From positions 33,353-97,352 of the forward strand of contig NZ_CALPCM010000010.1 of the NCBI RefSeq assembly GCF_943193015.1: DNA of 64,000 bases, read 5' to 3'. Source of the stretch: Hominisplanchenecus_A murintestinalis. GTDB lineage: Bacteria; Bacillota; Clostridia; Lachnospirales; Lachnospiraceae. Below the pieces are notes generated by a model that did not search any database, was not told where the DNA came from, and was given only the letters and a program-made list of their open reading frames with translations. Made by a program: the position numbers and the translations under genes. Below are positions 7,794 to 16,530 of this stretch, piece by piece; within the stretch, counting starts at the first letter, position 1; each line of letters starts with the position of its first letter.

Positions 7794-9005
7794 ATGGCAG
7801 AGAGTAAAAGAGATTATTATGAGGTGCTGGGCGTTGATAAAAATGCTGATGAAGCCGCGATAAAAAAAGCATACAGGAAATTGGCCAAAAAATATCACCC
7901 GGATATGAATCCCGGAGATGCGGAGGCGGAAAAGCGCTTTAAAGAAGCATCGGAAGCTTATGCAGTTCTTAGCGATTCCCAGAAAAGAGCGCAGTACGAC
8001 CAGTTTGGGCATGCGGCTTTTGAGCAGGGCGGCGGTCCCGGCGGGTTTAGCGGTTTTGATTTTGGCGGTGATATGGGAGATATTTTTGGAGATATTTTCA
8101 GCGATTTGTTTGGCGGGGGAACCCGGTCCCGAAGGGCAAATAATGGGCCGATGAAAGGGGCAAATCTGCGAACCAGTGTGCGGATTAAATTTGAAGAGGC
8201 GGTATTTGGCTGTGAGAAGCAGATAGAGCTGAACCTGAAAGACGAGTGTACCCACTGTCATGGAACCGGGGCAAAGCCGGGAACCAGTCCGGATACCTGT
8301 CCGAAATGCGGCGGCAAGGGACAGGTAGTATTTACACAGCAGTCTTTGTTTGGAACAGTCAGAAATGTTCAGACCTGCCCGGACTGCGGCGGAACCGGAA
8401 AAGTTATCAAAGAGAAATGCAGCAACTGCCGCGGGACAGGGTATACTTCCAGCAGGAAAAAGATTGCAGTGACAGTTCCGGCAGGCATTGACAATGGACA
8501 GAGCATTCGTATCCGAGAGAAAGGCGAGCCGGGAACAAACGGAGGGCCGAGAGGAGATCTGCTGGTAGAGATAAATGTTCAGCGTCATCCGATTTTCCAG
8601 CGCCAGGATATGAATATTTTCTCTACGGCGCCGATTACTTTTGCACAGGCAGCCTTGGGCGGCGATGTGCGAATCAGTACGGTGGACGGCGATGTACTTT
8701 ATACGGTGAAGCCGGGGACGCAGACTGATACGAAAGTGCGTTTAAAAGGGAAAGGCGTGCCGTCCCTGCGGAATAAATCCGTGCGCGGAGACCAGTATGT
8801 AACTCTTGTCGTACAGGTTCCAACAAAACTGAACGAAGAAGCGAAAGAGGCGCTGCGCCAGTTTGACGCGGCGAGCGACAATTCTCTGGGTGTGAATTTG
8901 AACGAGGAAAAGACAGCGGAAAAACCGAAGGAGAAAGCCAAAGAAAAGACGAAGAAAAAAGGGTTTATGGATAAATTGAAAGAAACCTTCGAGGATAATA
9001 ATTAG
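7794..9005 (+). CDS. dnaJ: Chaperone co-factor DnaJ (Hsp40)
   Basis: A 403-residue type I J-protein that delivers substrates to DnaK and stimulates its ATPase. The J domain starts DYYEVLGVDKNADEAAIKKAY and includes the essential HPD of KKYHPDMNPG; a Gly/Phe-rich segment (about 75-125) follows; four zinc repeats CxxCxGxG are seen as CTHCHGTG, CPKCGGKG, CPDCGGTG and CSNCRGTG. The C-terminal tail after about residue 365 is very Lys/Glu-rich. ATG at 7794 is preferred over an in-frame GTG at 7785 because GGTGAGG sits correctly in front of it. Last gene of the heat-shock operon. Confidence 0.97.
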   Translation: MAESKRDYYEVLGVDKNADEAAIKKAYRKLAKKYHPDMNPGDAEAEKRFKEASEAYAVLSDSQKRAQYDQFGHAAFEQGGGPGGFSGFDFGGDMGDIFGDIFSDLFGGGTRSRRANNGPMKGANLRTSVRIKFEEAVFGCEKQIELNLKDECTHCHGTGAKPGTSPDTCPKCGGKGQVVFTQQSLFGTVRNVQTCPDCGGTGKVIKEKCSNCRGTGYTSSRKKIAVTVPAGIDNGQSIRIREKGEPGTNGGPRGDLLVEINVQRHPIFQRQDMNIFSTAPITFAQAALGGDVRISTVDGDVLYTVKPGTQTDTKVRLKGKGVPSLRNKSVRGDQYVTLVVQVPTKLNEEAKEALRQFDAASDNSLGVNLNEEKTAEKPKEKAKEKTKKKGFMDKLKETFEDNN

Positions 9006-9011
9006 TGTGTG

Positions 9012-9045
9012 ACTGCCGTAGAGCGTGAGAGCTTGCGGCAGTTTT
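9012..9045 (+). terminator. Rho-independent terminator of the dnaK operon
   Basis: ACTGCCG (9012-9018) pairs with CGGCAGT (9036-9042), followed by TTT; it begins seven bases after the dnaJ stop codon. The loop is long and the T tract short, so termination may be partial. Confidence 0.7.
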
Positions 9046-9119
9046 GTAATGTATTTAGCAGAGGAAGATGAGTTTTCTGATTTTTTGATAAAATTATTTT
9101 GGGAGTTCAAAAAGAAAAT

Positions 9120-9173
9120 TTAATATTTCTTAAGGGAAATGCCATTGACAGCTTGCAAGGGAAGAATTATTAT
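9120..9173 (+). promoter_or_regulatory. Promoter and upstream direct-repeat box of the surface protein gene
   Basis: TTGACA (9145-9150) and TATTAT (9168-9173) with a 17-bp spacer are a good housekeeping promoter, giving a leader of roughly 110 bases before the ATG at 9293. Directly upstream, TTAAT (9120-9124) and TTAAG (9130-9134) are half-sites ten bases apart, similar to boxes in front of the CmpB-type permease and the dual-adaptor exporter in this window; an OmpR-type activator is a plausible but unproven reader. Confidence 0.6.
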
Positions 9174-9225
9174 ATAGGGTATGAGAAAATCGGGTTACGT
9201 TTCATTCATGTTGCAGAATATGTTG

Positions 9226-9246
9226 GCGGCAGGGGTGAACTGCCGC
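9226..9246 (+). promoter_or_regulatory. Leader hairpin of the surface protein gene
   Basis: GCGGCAG (9226-9232) and CTGCCGC (9240-9246) form a perfect 7-bp stem with a 7-base loop in the 5' leader, 46 bases before the ATG. There is no T tract. It could stabilise the message; no known riboswitch class is recognised. Confidence 0.5.
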
Positions 9247-9292
9247 AGAACAGATACTTATACATGGCGTTAGATATAAAGAGGGGACAGCG

Positions 9293-12001
9293 ATGAAGAA
9301 TAATATAATAAGAAAGAAGCTGATGGTTTTTGGGCTGGTGTGCAGTATGGCGATGTCTATGGTATCTGCCCCGGCGCTGGCGGCAGGGACAGAACCTTAT
9401 TCGGAAACGGAGAGTGAAAGCGAGAGCCAAACACAGCAGACGGAAACAGAGAGTGAAAGCCAGACACAGCCTCTGTCAGAAACACTTCCGTCTGAGAGCG
9501 AGACATATATGCAGGGAACAGAGAGCGAGAGCCAGTCGGAAGAGACAGAAACGCAGGGCGGAGGCGCAGAGGTGGTTTTGGATGACTGGGACCTGACGTC
9601 CAGAGAAGGAGTGGAAGGCCTTTATATCAGCGGGATTGAAGGCGAAGACTATACCCGTGATAGCGTTACAGGGATGATTACTATAAAGAGTGATAAGGCG
9701 ATAGAGATTACCGGAAAGCCTGGTGTGGAATATACGGGACAGATTGTTGTAGAAGCGGACGAAGCAAAGCTTACCTTAGATAATGTAGTGATGAAAAATG
9801 CCGCAGGCGATATGCTTACAGTGCAGGAAGGGAAGAAACTGGATTTGACTGTGAGCCATGTAAATAAGCTTCTTGCGGACGAGAACGACGGGGCTGTGGC
9901 GGTAAAGCTTGAGACGGCATCGGAGCTTACGATAAGTGGAGACGGAAAACTGGATATCCGGGGCACAAAGATGGGGAAGGACATCGTTATGTCCAGGGGA
10001 ATGAAGAAAATAGATACAGAAGAGGAAAAAGATAAACCGGCTTCCCTGACGATTACAGATGGCACGGTAAGAGCAGTGAACGGTATTTCAGTGACGGGGA
10101 ATGAGTCTCAGAAGGTATCTGTAAAAATTACAGGAGGAAGCGTGGATTTGAAGGAGCTTTCTTCCTCAGACAAAGAGAAAATTAAACTTACAGGGAATAG
10201 CGGCGCAGATGTTCATAAGACCAGCCTGACTCTTTCAGAAGCAGAAGAGCAGGTGGATGACATTGCGATTTTATCCGGTGGGACAGCCTATACTTATGGA
10301 AAAGATGGTATCTATACAGACGAGAATAATAAGATTTACCTGTATCTTCCGGCGAAGCAGACAGTAGTGACGGCAGCAGGCACAGCCTATGCCGGGGAGG
10401 TAAAAACCAGCGGGACAACAGAACTGGCAAAGGAGAGTGCTATGCTTACTGTGGAGCCGGTGACGGTTCCGGCGCTGACTTATGGCGATACGGCGGATAA
10501 GATTGTATCTGCAGCCGTGACAGTGAAAAATGCTTCTGTTAACAGTACGACGGTGACGGCAGAGCTTACCGGAGCAAATAGAGACGGATTTACTTTAACT
10601 CCGGCGGCAGTGCAGACAGATGGGGTGACAGTTCCGGGAAAGACGGATGCGGCAGTCGGCGTCAATACAGAAATCAGGATACAGCCCAAGGAAAGCCTGC
10701 TGGATAAGGGCGCCGGGAAATATGAGACGACTCTGACTATCACGGATGCGTCGGGAAAGACGACTCTGGTGACGGTTTCTTTTACAATCAATAAAGCGAA
10801 ACTTACGCCGGAAGCGAAGATTGACGAGAAGGTGTACGATGGCAAGCGGACAGGGTCAGGTACGGTAACGCTGAAAGGCGCGATGTATGGTGAGAAGCCG
10901 AAGATTGTTGAGAATAAGGTATCTTATAAATTTAACAGTGCAAATGTGAAGGATGCAAAGAAGGTGACAGTGTCAGAGCTGGAGCTGCAAGAAGAGTATG
11001 CGAAGAATTATGAACTGGCTCTGGACAGGTTTGAGGTAGAAGCGTCTATTAAAAAAGCGCCGAATGATAATGATAAAGAGGATTTGAAAAAGCCAAGCGT
11101 TACGGCAGTGTACAATAAGGAGAAAGGAATTTGGCAGCCGAAGATGACAACCTATGAGGGACAGGAGTATCTGTTCTTCGGTTCATCGCGCACAGAGCTG
11201 ACGGAAAAGAATAAGAAAAGCGAAAACTGGGAGTTTGGCGATAAAAAGACCAAGTCGGATCGGATCGTGTCTATGGGCGATAAAAATGGGAAGCCGATAG
11301 GGCTCAAAAGCGGAACTACGTATACGGTATGGACAAGGTTCGCAGGGGATGATAACCATGAGCCAAGCGACGGGGATGCGATGGCATATACGACATTTTC
11401 CGTAGGTTCTTCTGGTGGGGACGGAACCTCGGTGAGTGAAAGTAATAACAGGATTAAAGGGCTGACAGAGGGGACGACTTACAAAATCGGTTCCCGGCTT
11501 GCCTTTGGCGCAGAGGGGGCAGGAATGACGAATACTTCCCCGAAAACGGGAGATGAGCGCTATATTCCGCTGTCCTGGAAGGTAAGCGAGGAGCATACCT
11601 GGAGCAGCGCGCCTTATGAGGCGGCATTTACGATTAATCAGGCGGGTTCTTATACCCTGCAGGTGACGTTCCGCAAACAGACGTATTCGAACAATTCCTG
11701 GGTAAATACCAGCACGACGTCAGTGAAAAGCGTGAACTTCAAGATGGCGTCTGACGGGGCGAACGGCACAGGCTATACAACGAGCGGCGGAAACTCTCCG
11801 TCTACAGGCTCAGGTACGGGGAGCAGCGGAAGCGGCAGCAATTCAAATTCAGGCTCCGGTACAAAGACAAATACCGCAGCAAAGACAGGGGATGATTCAC
11901 CAATCATTCCGCTGCTTGTGGTTTGCCTGGCTTCGGCATTGGTAGTGGGGGGAATTCTGTGGAAGAAACGGAAGGATGACAAAGAAGATGAGATGGAATA
12001 A
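9293..12001 (+). CDS. Large secreted cell-wall-anchored protein with MBG/YDG-like domain
   Basis: A 902-residue exported protein. Residues 1-31 are a signal peptide (basic start, hydrophobic core, PALA-AG cleavage). A Ser/Glu/Thr/Gln-rich low-complexity region (about 34-90) follows, then a beta-rich region with the look of a carbohydrate-binding-like right-handed repeat (about 115-330), an Ig-like segment, a YDGK segment of the MBG/YDG type (about 500-585), and a further beta domain. A Gly/Ser linker leads to AAKTGDDSP, a hydrophobic helix (about 867-885) and a basic tail, a variant sortase-type sorting signal. Function unknown; adhesion or polysaccharide binding is the best inference. Its last 14 bases overlap the start of prmA. 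ATG follows AGAGGGGA. Confidence 0.8.
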   Translation: MKNNIIRKKLMVFGLVCSMAMSMVSAPALAAGTEPYSETESESESQTQQTETESESQTQPLSETLPSESETYMQGTESESQSEETETQGGGAEVVLDDWDLTSREGVEGLYISGIEGEDYTRDSVTGMITIKSDKAIEITGKPGVEYTGQIVVEADEAKLTLDNVVMKNAAGDMLTVQEGKKLDLTVSHVNKLLADENDGAVAVKLETASELTISGDGKLDIRGTKMGKDIVMSRGMKKIDTEEEKDKPASLTITDGTVRAVNGISVTGNESQKVSVKITGGSVDLKELSSSDKEKIKLTGNSGADVHKTSLTLSEAEEQVDDIAILSGGTAYTYGKDGIYTDENNKIYLYLPAKQTVVTAAGTAYAGEVKTSGTTELAKESAMLTVEPVTVPALTYGDTADKIVSAAVTVKNASVNSTTVTAELTGANRDGFTLTPAAVQTDGVTVPGKTDAAVGVNTEIRIQPKESLLDKGAGKYETTLTITDASGKTTLVTVSFTINKAKLTPEAKIDEKVYDGKRTGSGTVTLKGAMYGEKPKIVENKVSYKFNSANVKDAKKVTVSELELQEEYAKNYELALDRFEVEASIKKAPNDNDKEDLKKPSVTAVYNKEKGIWQPKMTTYEGQEYLFFGSSRTELTEKNKKSENWEFGDKKTKSDRIVSMGDKNGKPIGLKSGTTYTVWTRFAGDDNHEPSDGDAMAYTTFSVGSSGGDGTSVSESNNRIKGLTEGTTYKIGSRLAFGAEGAGMTNTSPKTGDERYIPLSWKVSEEHTWSSAPYEAAFTINQAGSYTLQVTFRKQTYSNNSWVNTSTTSVKSVNFKMASDGANGTGYTTSGGNSPSTGSGTGSSGSGSNSNSGSGTKTNTAAKTGDDSPIIPLLVVCLASALVVGGILWKKRKDDKEDEME

Positions 12002-12941
12002 ATTTACACTAAAGACGCGTTCGGCTGTAGAGGATATCGTGATTTCTACCTTGGCGGAAGCAGGAGTAGAGGGCGTAGAGATTGAAGATAAGATTCCTTT
12101 GACGGAGCAGGACAAGCAGCAGATGTTTGTAGACATCCTGCCGGAAGGACCGGAAGACGACGGCATTGCGTATCTGAACTTTTATCTGGATGAAGCAGAG
12201 GATAAGGAAGCGCTTCTGGCACGGGTGCGGGAAGCGCTGGAGGAGCTTCGCAGCTTTATGGATATCGGAGAGTGTACGATTACGGAGTCCCAGACAGAAG
12301 ATAAGGATTGGATTAATAATTGGAAGCAGTATTTTCATCAGTTTTATGTGGATGATATTTTAATTATTCCGTCCTGGGAGGAAGTACAGCCAGAGGATAC
12401 CCCAGGTATGATTATTCATATTGATCCGGGCACGGCGTTTGGGACAGGAATGCATGAGACGACACAGCTCTGTATGCGCCAGTTGAAAAAGTATGTGAAA
12501 GATGGCTCTGAGATTCTTGATGTGGGGACGGGAAGCGGTATCCTGTCTATCGCGGCATTGAAGATGGGGGCGGGCCATGCGGTCGGTACGGACTTAGACC
12601 CTTGTGCGATTTCCGCCACGAAAGAAAATCTGGAGGCAAATGATATCCCGGCAGGGAAAATGGACGTGATGATTGGAAATATCATTGATGATCCGGCAGT
12701 ACAGGAGAACGTCGGCTATGAGAAGTACGATATTGTGGCGGCGAATATCCTGGCAGATGTTCTGGTTCCTCTTACGCCTGTGATTATCCGTCAGATGAAG
12801 CGGGGCGGCATTTACATCACATCAGGTATTATTGATGAGAAGGAAAGCGTGGTGGTTAATGCAGTGAAAGCTGCCGGGCTTGAGGTTCTGGAAGTAACGC
12901 GTCAGGGTGAATGGGTGTCCGTGACTGCGAGAAAGAATTAG
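11988..12941 (+). CDS. prmA: Ribosomal protein L11 methyltransferase PrmA
   Basis: A 317-residue SAM-dependent enzyme that methylates lysines of ribosomal protein L11. The N-terminal recognition domain is followed by GTAFGTGMHETT, the SAM motif LDVGTGSGILSIAA (about residue 179) and the NIL motif AANILADVL. The start at 11988 (MRWNKFTLKT) matches the usual PrmA beginning and has AAGGA 11 bases upstream; an in-frame ATG at 11976 is possible but would have no spaced binding site. The gene begins inside the 3' end of the surface protein gene and opens a tight four-gene run. Confidence 0.95.
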   Translation: MRWNKFTLKTRSAVEDIVISTLAEAGVEGVEIEDKIPLTEQDKQQMFVDILPEGPEDDGIAYLNFYLDEAEDKEALLARVREALEELRSFMDIGECTITESQTEDKDWINNWKQYFHQFYVDDILIIPSWEEVQPEDTPGMIIHIDPGTAFGTGMHETTQLCMRQLKKYVKDGSEILDVGTGSGILSIAALKMGAGHAVGTDLDPCAISATKENLEANDIPAGKMDVMIGNIIDDPAVQENVGYEKYDIVAANILADVLVPLTPVIIRQMKRGGIYITSGIIDEKESVVVNAVKAAGLEVLEVTRQGEWVSVTARKN

Positions 12942-12949
12942 GGAATGAC

Positions 12950-13720
12950 ATGCACCATTTTTTTGTAGCGCCGGAACAGATTGGCGAAAAGAAGATAACG
13001 ATTACGGGCAGTGATGTGAACCATATCCGGAATGTGCTGCGGATGGAAGCGGGAGAACAGATTACGGTGAGCGGCGGGGAAGGAAAAGAATACCGCTGTG
13101 AAGTGCTTGTACTGGAGCCTGACAGAGTAGAAGCAGGGATTATGTGGGTGCAGGAGACGGAAGCAGAGCTTCCGTCGAAGACTTATCTGTTTCAGGGACT
13201 GCCCAAAGGCGATAAGATGGAACTGATTATCCAGAAGGCTGTGGAACTGGGCGTATATGAAATCATCCCTGTGGCTACGAAACGGGCGGTAGTGAAGCTG
13301 GATAAGAAAAAAAGTGAGAGCAAGAGGAAACGCTGGCAAAGTATTTCCGAGAGCGCGGCAAAGCAGTCTAAGCGGCTGATTGTCCCGGAAATTACATCTG
13401 TGATGAGTTTTCGGGAAGCGGTAGAATATGCCGCAGGGATGGATGTGAAGCTGATGCCGTATGAGCTTGCAGAAGGGATGGAGGAAACCAGGCATCTGCT
13501 TGAGGGCATTGTACCGGGGCAGTCTGTGGCAATCTTTATCGGACCGGAGGGAGGTTTCTCGGCGGAGGAAGCAAAGCTGGCTGCGGCAGAAGGGCTGCAG
13601 CCTATAACACTTGGAAAACGGATACTCAGGACAGAGACTGCAGGGATGACGGTATTGTCAGTGCTAATGTACTTGTTAGAGGGCAGGACAGAGAGGGAAA
13701 ATGGAAGCATATCTGGATAA
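12950..13720 (+). CDS. rsmE: 16S rRNA (uracil-1498-N3)-methyltransferase RsmE
   Basis: A 256-residue SPOUT-class methyltransferase that modifies U1498 of 16S rRNA. It begins MHHFFVAPEQI, typical of the family; the C-terminal knot shows IGPEGGFSAEE and LGKRILRTETA, the SAM-binding signature. The start at 12950 was chosen over an upstream in-frame codon at 12911 because the latter lies within prmA and adds residues not found in the family; AGGGA precedes 12950. Pairing with prmA is a very common arrangement. The end overlaps the next gene by 20 bases. Confidence 0.96.
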   Translation: MHHFFVAPEQIGEKKITITGSDVNHIRNVLRMEAGEQITVSGGEGKEYRCEVLVLEPDRVEAGIMWVQETEAELPSKTYLFQGLPKGDKMELIIQKAVELGVYEIIPVATKRAVVKLDKKKSESKRKRWQSISESAAKQSKRLIVPEITSVMSFREAVEYAAGMDVKLMPYELAEGMEETRHLLEGIVPGQSVAIFIGPEGGFSAEEAKLAAAEGLQPITLGKRILRTETAGMTVLSVLMYLLEGRTERENGSISG

Positions 13721-14858
13721 TTCGGCAACCACCAGATGTCTGGAAAGCGTGCGGGACATTGTGGTAAGGACGATGATAGAAGATTACGGGAATCCGTCTT
13801 CGAAACATTTGAAGGGGATGGAGGCAGAGAGGTATCTGCGCGATGCCCGGGAGAGAATCGCACGTACCCTGAAAGTAAGTGAAAAGGAGATTTTCTTTAC
13901 ATCCGGAGGGACGGAGTCTAATAATTGGGCGCTGATTGGCGCGGCGATGGCAAACCGCAGGGCAGGAACACATATTATCACGACGGCGGTGGAACATGCC
14001 GCCGTGATTCAGCCTATGATGTATCTGGAGGAGCAGGGATTTTCCGTAACATATCTGCCCGTGAACCGCTATGGCGAGGTTTCTCTGGCGGATTTGAAAG
14101 CGGCGGTTCAGGAAGACACTATTCTGGTGTCTGTGATGTATGTGAATAACGAGCTGGGGGCGGCAGAGCCGATTGAGGAGATTGGACACTTTTTAAAGGA
14201 GAAATATCCCGGTATTCTTTTTCATGTAGATGCGATTCAGGCATATGGAAAATACAGGATTTTTCCGAAGAAAGCGGGCATTGACATGCTTTCAGTCAGC
14301 GGGCATAAGATTCACGGGCCTAAGGGAACCGGCTTTTTGTATATTCAGGAAAAGGTGAAGATAAAGCCGCTGATGCTTGGCGGCGGACAGCAGAAGGGAA
14401 TGCGTTCAGGAACAGATAATGTACCGGGAATCGCAGGGCTTGGCGAGGCTGCCGGCGAGGCATACCGTGACTTTGAGGAAAAGCGCGCACATCTTTTAAG
14501 GCTGAAAGAGTATTTTATGGAACAGGTTTCCATGCTTCCTGATGTGGTGATCAACACCCGGCCGGGCGAAGACGGCGCTCCGCATATTGTCAGTGTGAGC
14601 TTTAGAGGAGTGAGGAGCGAAGTTCTGCTCCATGCGCTGGAGGAGAGGGGGATTTACGTTTCTTCCGGTTCGGCGTGTTCGTCGAATAAGAAACTTCCGG
14701 TGAGCGCAGTTTTAAAAGAAATCGGAATGGAACGGGAGCTTCTGGATGCAACGCTGCGGTTCAGTTTTGGCAGGTTTAATACGGAGGAAGAACTGGCGTA
14801 CTGTGTGGAAGCACTGAAAGAGCTTCTGCCGATGCTGCGCAGATATTCGCGACATTAA
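13701..14858 (+). CDS. Cysteine desulfurase (NifS/IscS family)
   Basis: A 385-residue PLP enzyme that takes sulfur from cysteine as a protein persulfide. It begins with EAYLDNSATTRC, contains FFTSGGTESNN, the PLP lysine in SVSGHKIHGPKG (about residue 201) and the active-site cysteine loop SSGSACSSNK (about 325). The gene lies 12 bases before thiI, the arrangement of B. subtilis nifZ-thiI, so it most likely feeds sulfur to ThiI for 4-thiouridine in tRNA rather than to general Fe-S assembly. It overlaps rsmE by 20 bases, which implies translational coupling. Confidence 0.95.
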   Translation: MEAYLDNSATTRCLESVRDIVVRTMIEDYGNPSSKHLKGMEAERYLRDARERIARTLKVSEKEIFFTSGGTESNNWALIGAAMANRRAGTHIITTAVEHAAVIQPMMYLEEQGFSVTYLPVNRYGEVSLADLKAAVQEDTILVSVMYVNNELGAAEPIEEIGHFLKEKYPGILFHVDAIQAYGKYRIFPKKAGIDMLSVSGHKIHGPKGTGFLYIQEKVKIKPLMLGGGQQKGMRSGTDNVPGIAGLGEAAGEAYRDFEEKRAHLLRLKEYFMEQVSMLPDVVINTRPGEDGAPHIVSVSFRGVRSEVLLHALEERGIYVSSGSACSSNKKLPVSAVLKEIGMERELLDATLRFSFGRFNTEEELAYCVEALKELLPMLRRYSRH

Positions 14859-14870
14859 AGGAGAAAAGTT

Positions 14871-16049
14871 ATGTTTCAGGCATTTTTGATAAAATATGGA
14901 GAGATTGGAATCAAGGGGAAGAACCGCCATTTGTTTGAGGATGCGCTGATGAAGCAAATCCGCCATGCATTGAAGCATGTGGAAGGCAAATTTTTCGTGC
15001 GCAAGGAGCAGGGGCGTATTTTTGTTGAGGCGGAAAGCGCGTTTGATTATGATGAGGTTATCGCAGCGCTGCAGCGGGTTTTCGGAATCGTGGGTATTTG
15101 TCCGATGGTGCAGGCGGCTGACGAGGGATTTGACAAGCTGGCCGAAACGGTGAACGATTATCTGCGGAAGGTGTACGGGGACAGGGAAATGAGCTTTAAG
15201 GTAAATGCCCGGAGGGCGAAAAAGAGTTATCCCAGGACGTCCATGGAAATCAACGCGGATTTGGGCGAGAGAATTCTTGCGGCATTTCCCAATATGAAAG
15301 TAGACGTGCATAAGCCGGATGTGATGCTGGATGTGGAAATACGGGATCAGATTTATATTTATTCCCAGATTATTCCGGGGCCGGGCGGTATGCCGGTGGG
15401 GACAAACGGAAAGGCCATGCTGCTTTTGTCAGGAGGGATTGACAGCCCGGTAGCGGGGTATATGATTGCCAAACGGGGTGTGAAAATTGATGCGGTGTAT
15501 TTCCATGCGCCGCCATATACCAGTGAACGGGCAAAGCAGAAGGTGGTAGATTTAGCGCATCTGGTAGCCAGGTATTCAGGGCCGATTAACCTGCATGTAG
15601 TGAACTTTACGGATATCCAGCTTTATATCTATGAGGCGTGCCCTCACGAGGAGCTGACAATTATTATGCGGCGCTATATGATGCGGATTGCGGAACATTT
15701 TGCAAAAGAAACGGGCTGCCTGGGATTGATTACAGGCGAGAGCATCGGGCAGGTGGCGAGCCAGACCATGCAGAGCCTGGCGGCGACGAACGCTGTGTGT
15801 ACTATGCCGGTATTCCGTCCGGTGATAGGCTTTGATAAGCAGGAAATTGTAGATATTGCGGAAAAGATAGATACTTATGAGACTTCCATCCAGCCTTTTG
15901 AGGACTGCTGTACGATTTTTGTGGCGAAACATCCGGTAACAAAGCCGAATATTAATATCATCAGACGCAGCGAGACGCATCTGGAAGAAAGAATTGACGA
16001 GCTGGTGCAGACTGCAATAGAAACGACAGAAACTATATGGGTAGAATAG
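14871..16049 (+). CDS. thiI: tRNA 4-thiouridine sulfurtransferase ThiI
   Basis: A 392-residue protein that adenylates U8 of tRNA and inserts sulfur, forming s4U. It has the N-terminal ferredoxin-like region (LIKYGEIGIKGKNR), a THUMP domain (about 60-165) and the PP-loop LLLSGGIDSPVAGY (about 184-197). It ends without the C-terminal rhodanese domain of the E. coli protein, as is usual in Firmicutes, so the persulfide must come directly from a partner, most likely the desulfurase encoded just upstream. GGAG binding site before the ATG. A role in thiazole synthesis is less likely without that domain. Confidence 0.96.
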   Translation: MFQAFLIKYGEIGIKGKNRHLFEDALMKQIRHALKHVEGKFFVRKEQGRIFVEAESAFDYDEVIAALQRVFGIVGICPMVQAADEGFDKLAETVNDYLRKVYGDREMSFKVNARRAKKSYPRTSMEINADLGERILAAFPNMKVDVHKPDVMLDVEIRDQIYIYSQIIPGPGGMPVGTNGKAMLLLSGGIDSPVAGYMIAKRGVKIDAVYFHAPPYTSERAKQKVVDLAHLVARYSGPINLHVVNFTDIQLYIYEACPHEELTIIMRRYMMRIAEHFAKETGCLGLITGESIGQVASQTMQSLAATNAVCTMPVFRPVIGFDKQEIVDIAEKIDTYETSIQPFEDCCTIFVAKHPVTKPNINIIRRSETHLEERIDELVQTAIETTETIWVE

Positions 16050-16053
16050 AGGC

Positions 16054-16097
16054 AAAAAAATGAATCCATCTGCCGCAGTGATGCTGGCAGTGGATTC
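16054..16097 (-). terminator. Terminator of the Crh-like gene, between convergent genes
   Basis: On the minus strand GAATCCACTGCC (16097-16086) pairs with GGCAGATGGATTC (about 16074-16062) and is followed by a run of seven T (16060-16054). It serves the minus-strand HPr-like gene; on the plus strand thiI has the same hairpin but no T tract. Confidence 0.75.
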
Positions 16098-16113
16098 TTC
16101 ACTGATACCTGTT

Positions 16114-16350
16114 CTACTCTTCGATGATGTATGGAGACAGGGAAGAAATGATTTCATCCACATTGTCTTCTACATGGATATTTAAGTCGATAGGCTTAGA
16201 AAGATCCAGACTGAAGATACCCATGATAGATTTTGCGTCAATCACGTATCTCCCGGATACTAAATCAAAATCATAATCAAATTTCGTAATATCATTTACA
16301 AATGACTTTACTTTATCAATGGAATTCAAAGAAATTTTTACTGTTTTCAT
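16114..16350 (-). CDS. HPr-like protein lacking the catalytic histidine (Crh-like)
   Basis: A 78-residue protein with the HPr fold signature. The segment AKSIMGIFSLDL aligns with the HPr region around Ser46, and Ser41 is its equivalent. The position of the phosphorylated His15 is taken by Asp12 in the sequence NSIDKVKSF, and there is no His there. It therefore cannot carry PTS phosphate from enzyme I but may still be phosphorylated by HPr kinase, as with Crh of B. subtilis, so a role in carbon catabolite control is inferred. GGGAGG precedes the ATG and a 7-bp inverted repeat (16379-16399) lies in the leader. It is transcribed away from mtaB. Confidence 0.75.
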   Translation of the reverse strand: MKTVKISLNSIDKVKSFVNDITKFDYDFDLVSGRYVIDAKSIMGIFSLDLSKPIDLNIHVEDNVDEIISSLSPYIIEE

Positions 16351-16530
16351 TTGGAAAAACCTCCCTTATTATTTTATACTCTCATCTTAACTATGAGAGG
16401 CAGAAAAGTCAAGTCGAAAAAGAGACAAACTTAAAAATGCTAATTGGGCAAAAGTAATAAAGTCAGAAAGGGACTGGAAAAAGTCAATAGTAAGATTGGA
16501 TGAAAGCCGACAGAAAGGACAGGAACTGAT

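Noticed and set aside
7758..8588. 276-codon frame antisense to dnaJ
   Set aside because: Shadow frame; Cys/Gly-rich parts mirror the zinc repeats of dnaJ.
9099..9296. 65-codon frame upstream of the surface protein gene
   Set aside because: It spans the promoter and leader hairpin of the surface gene and has no binding site.
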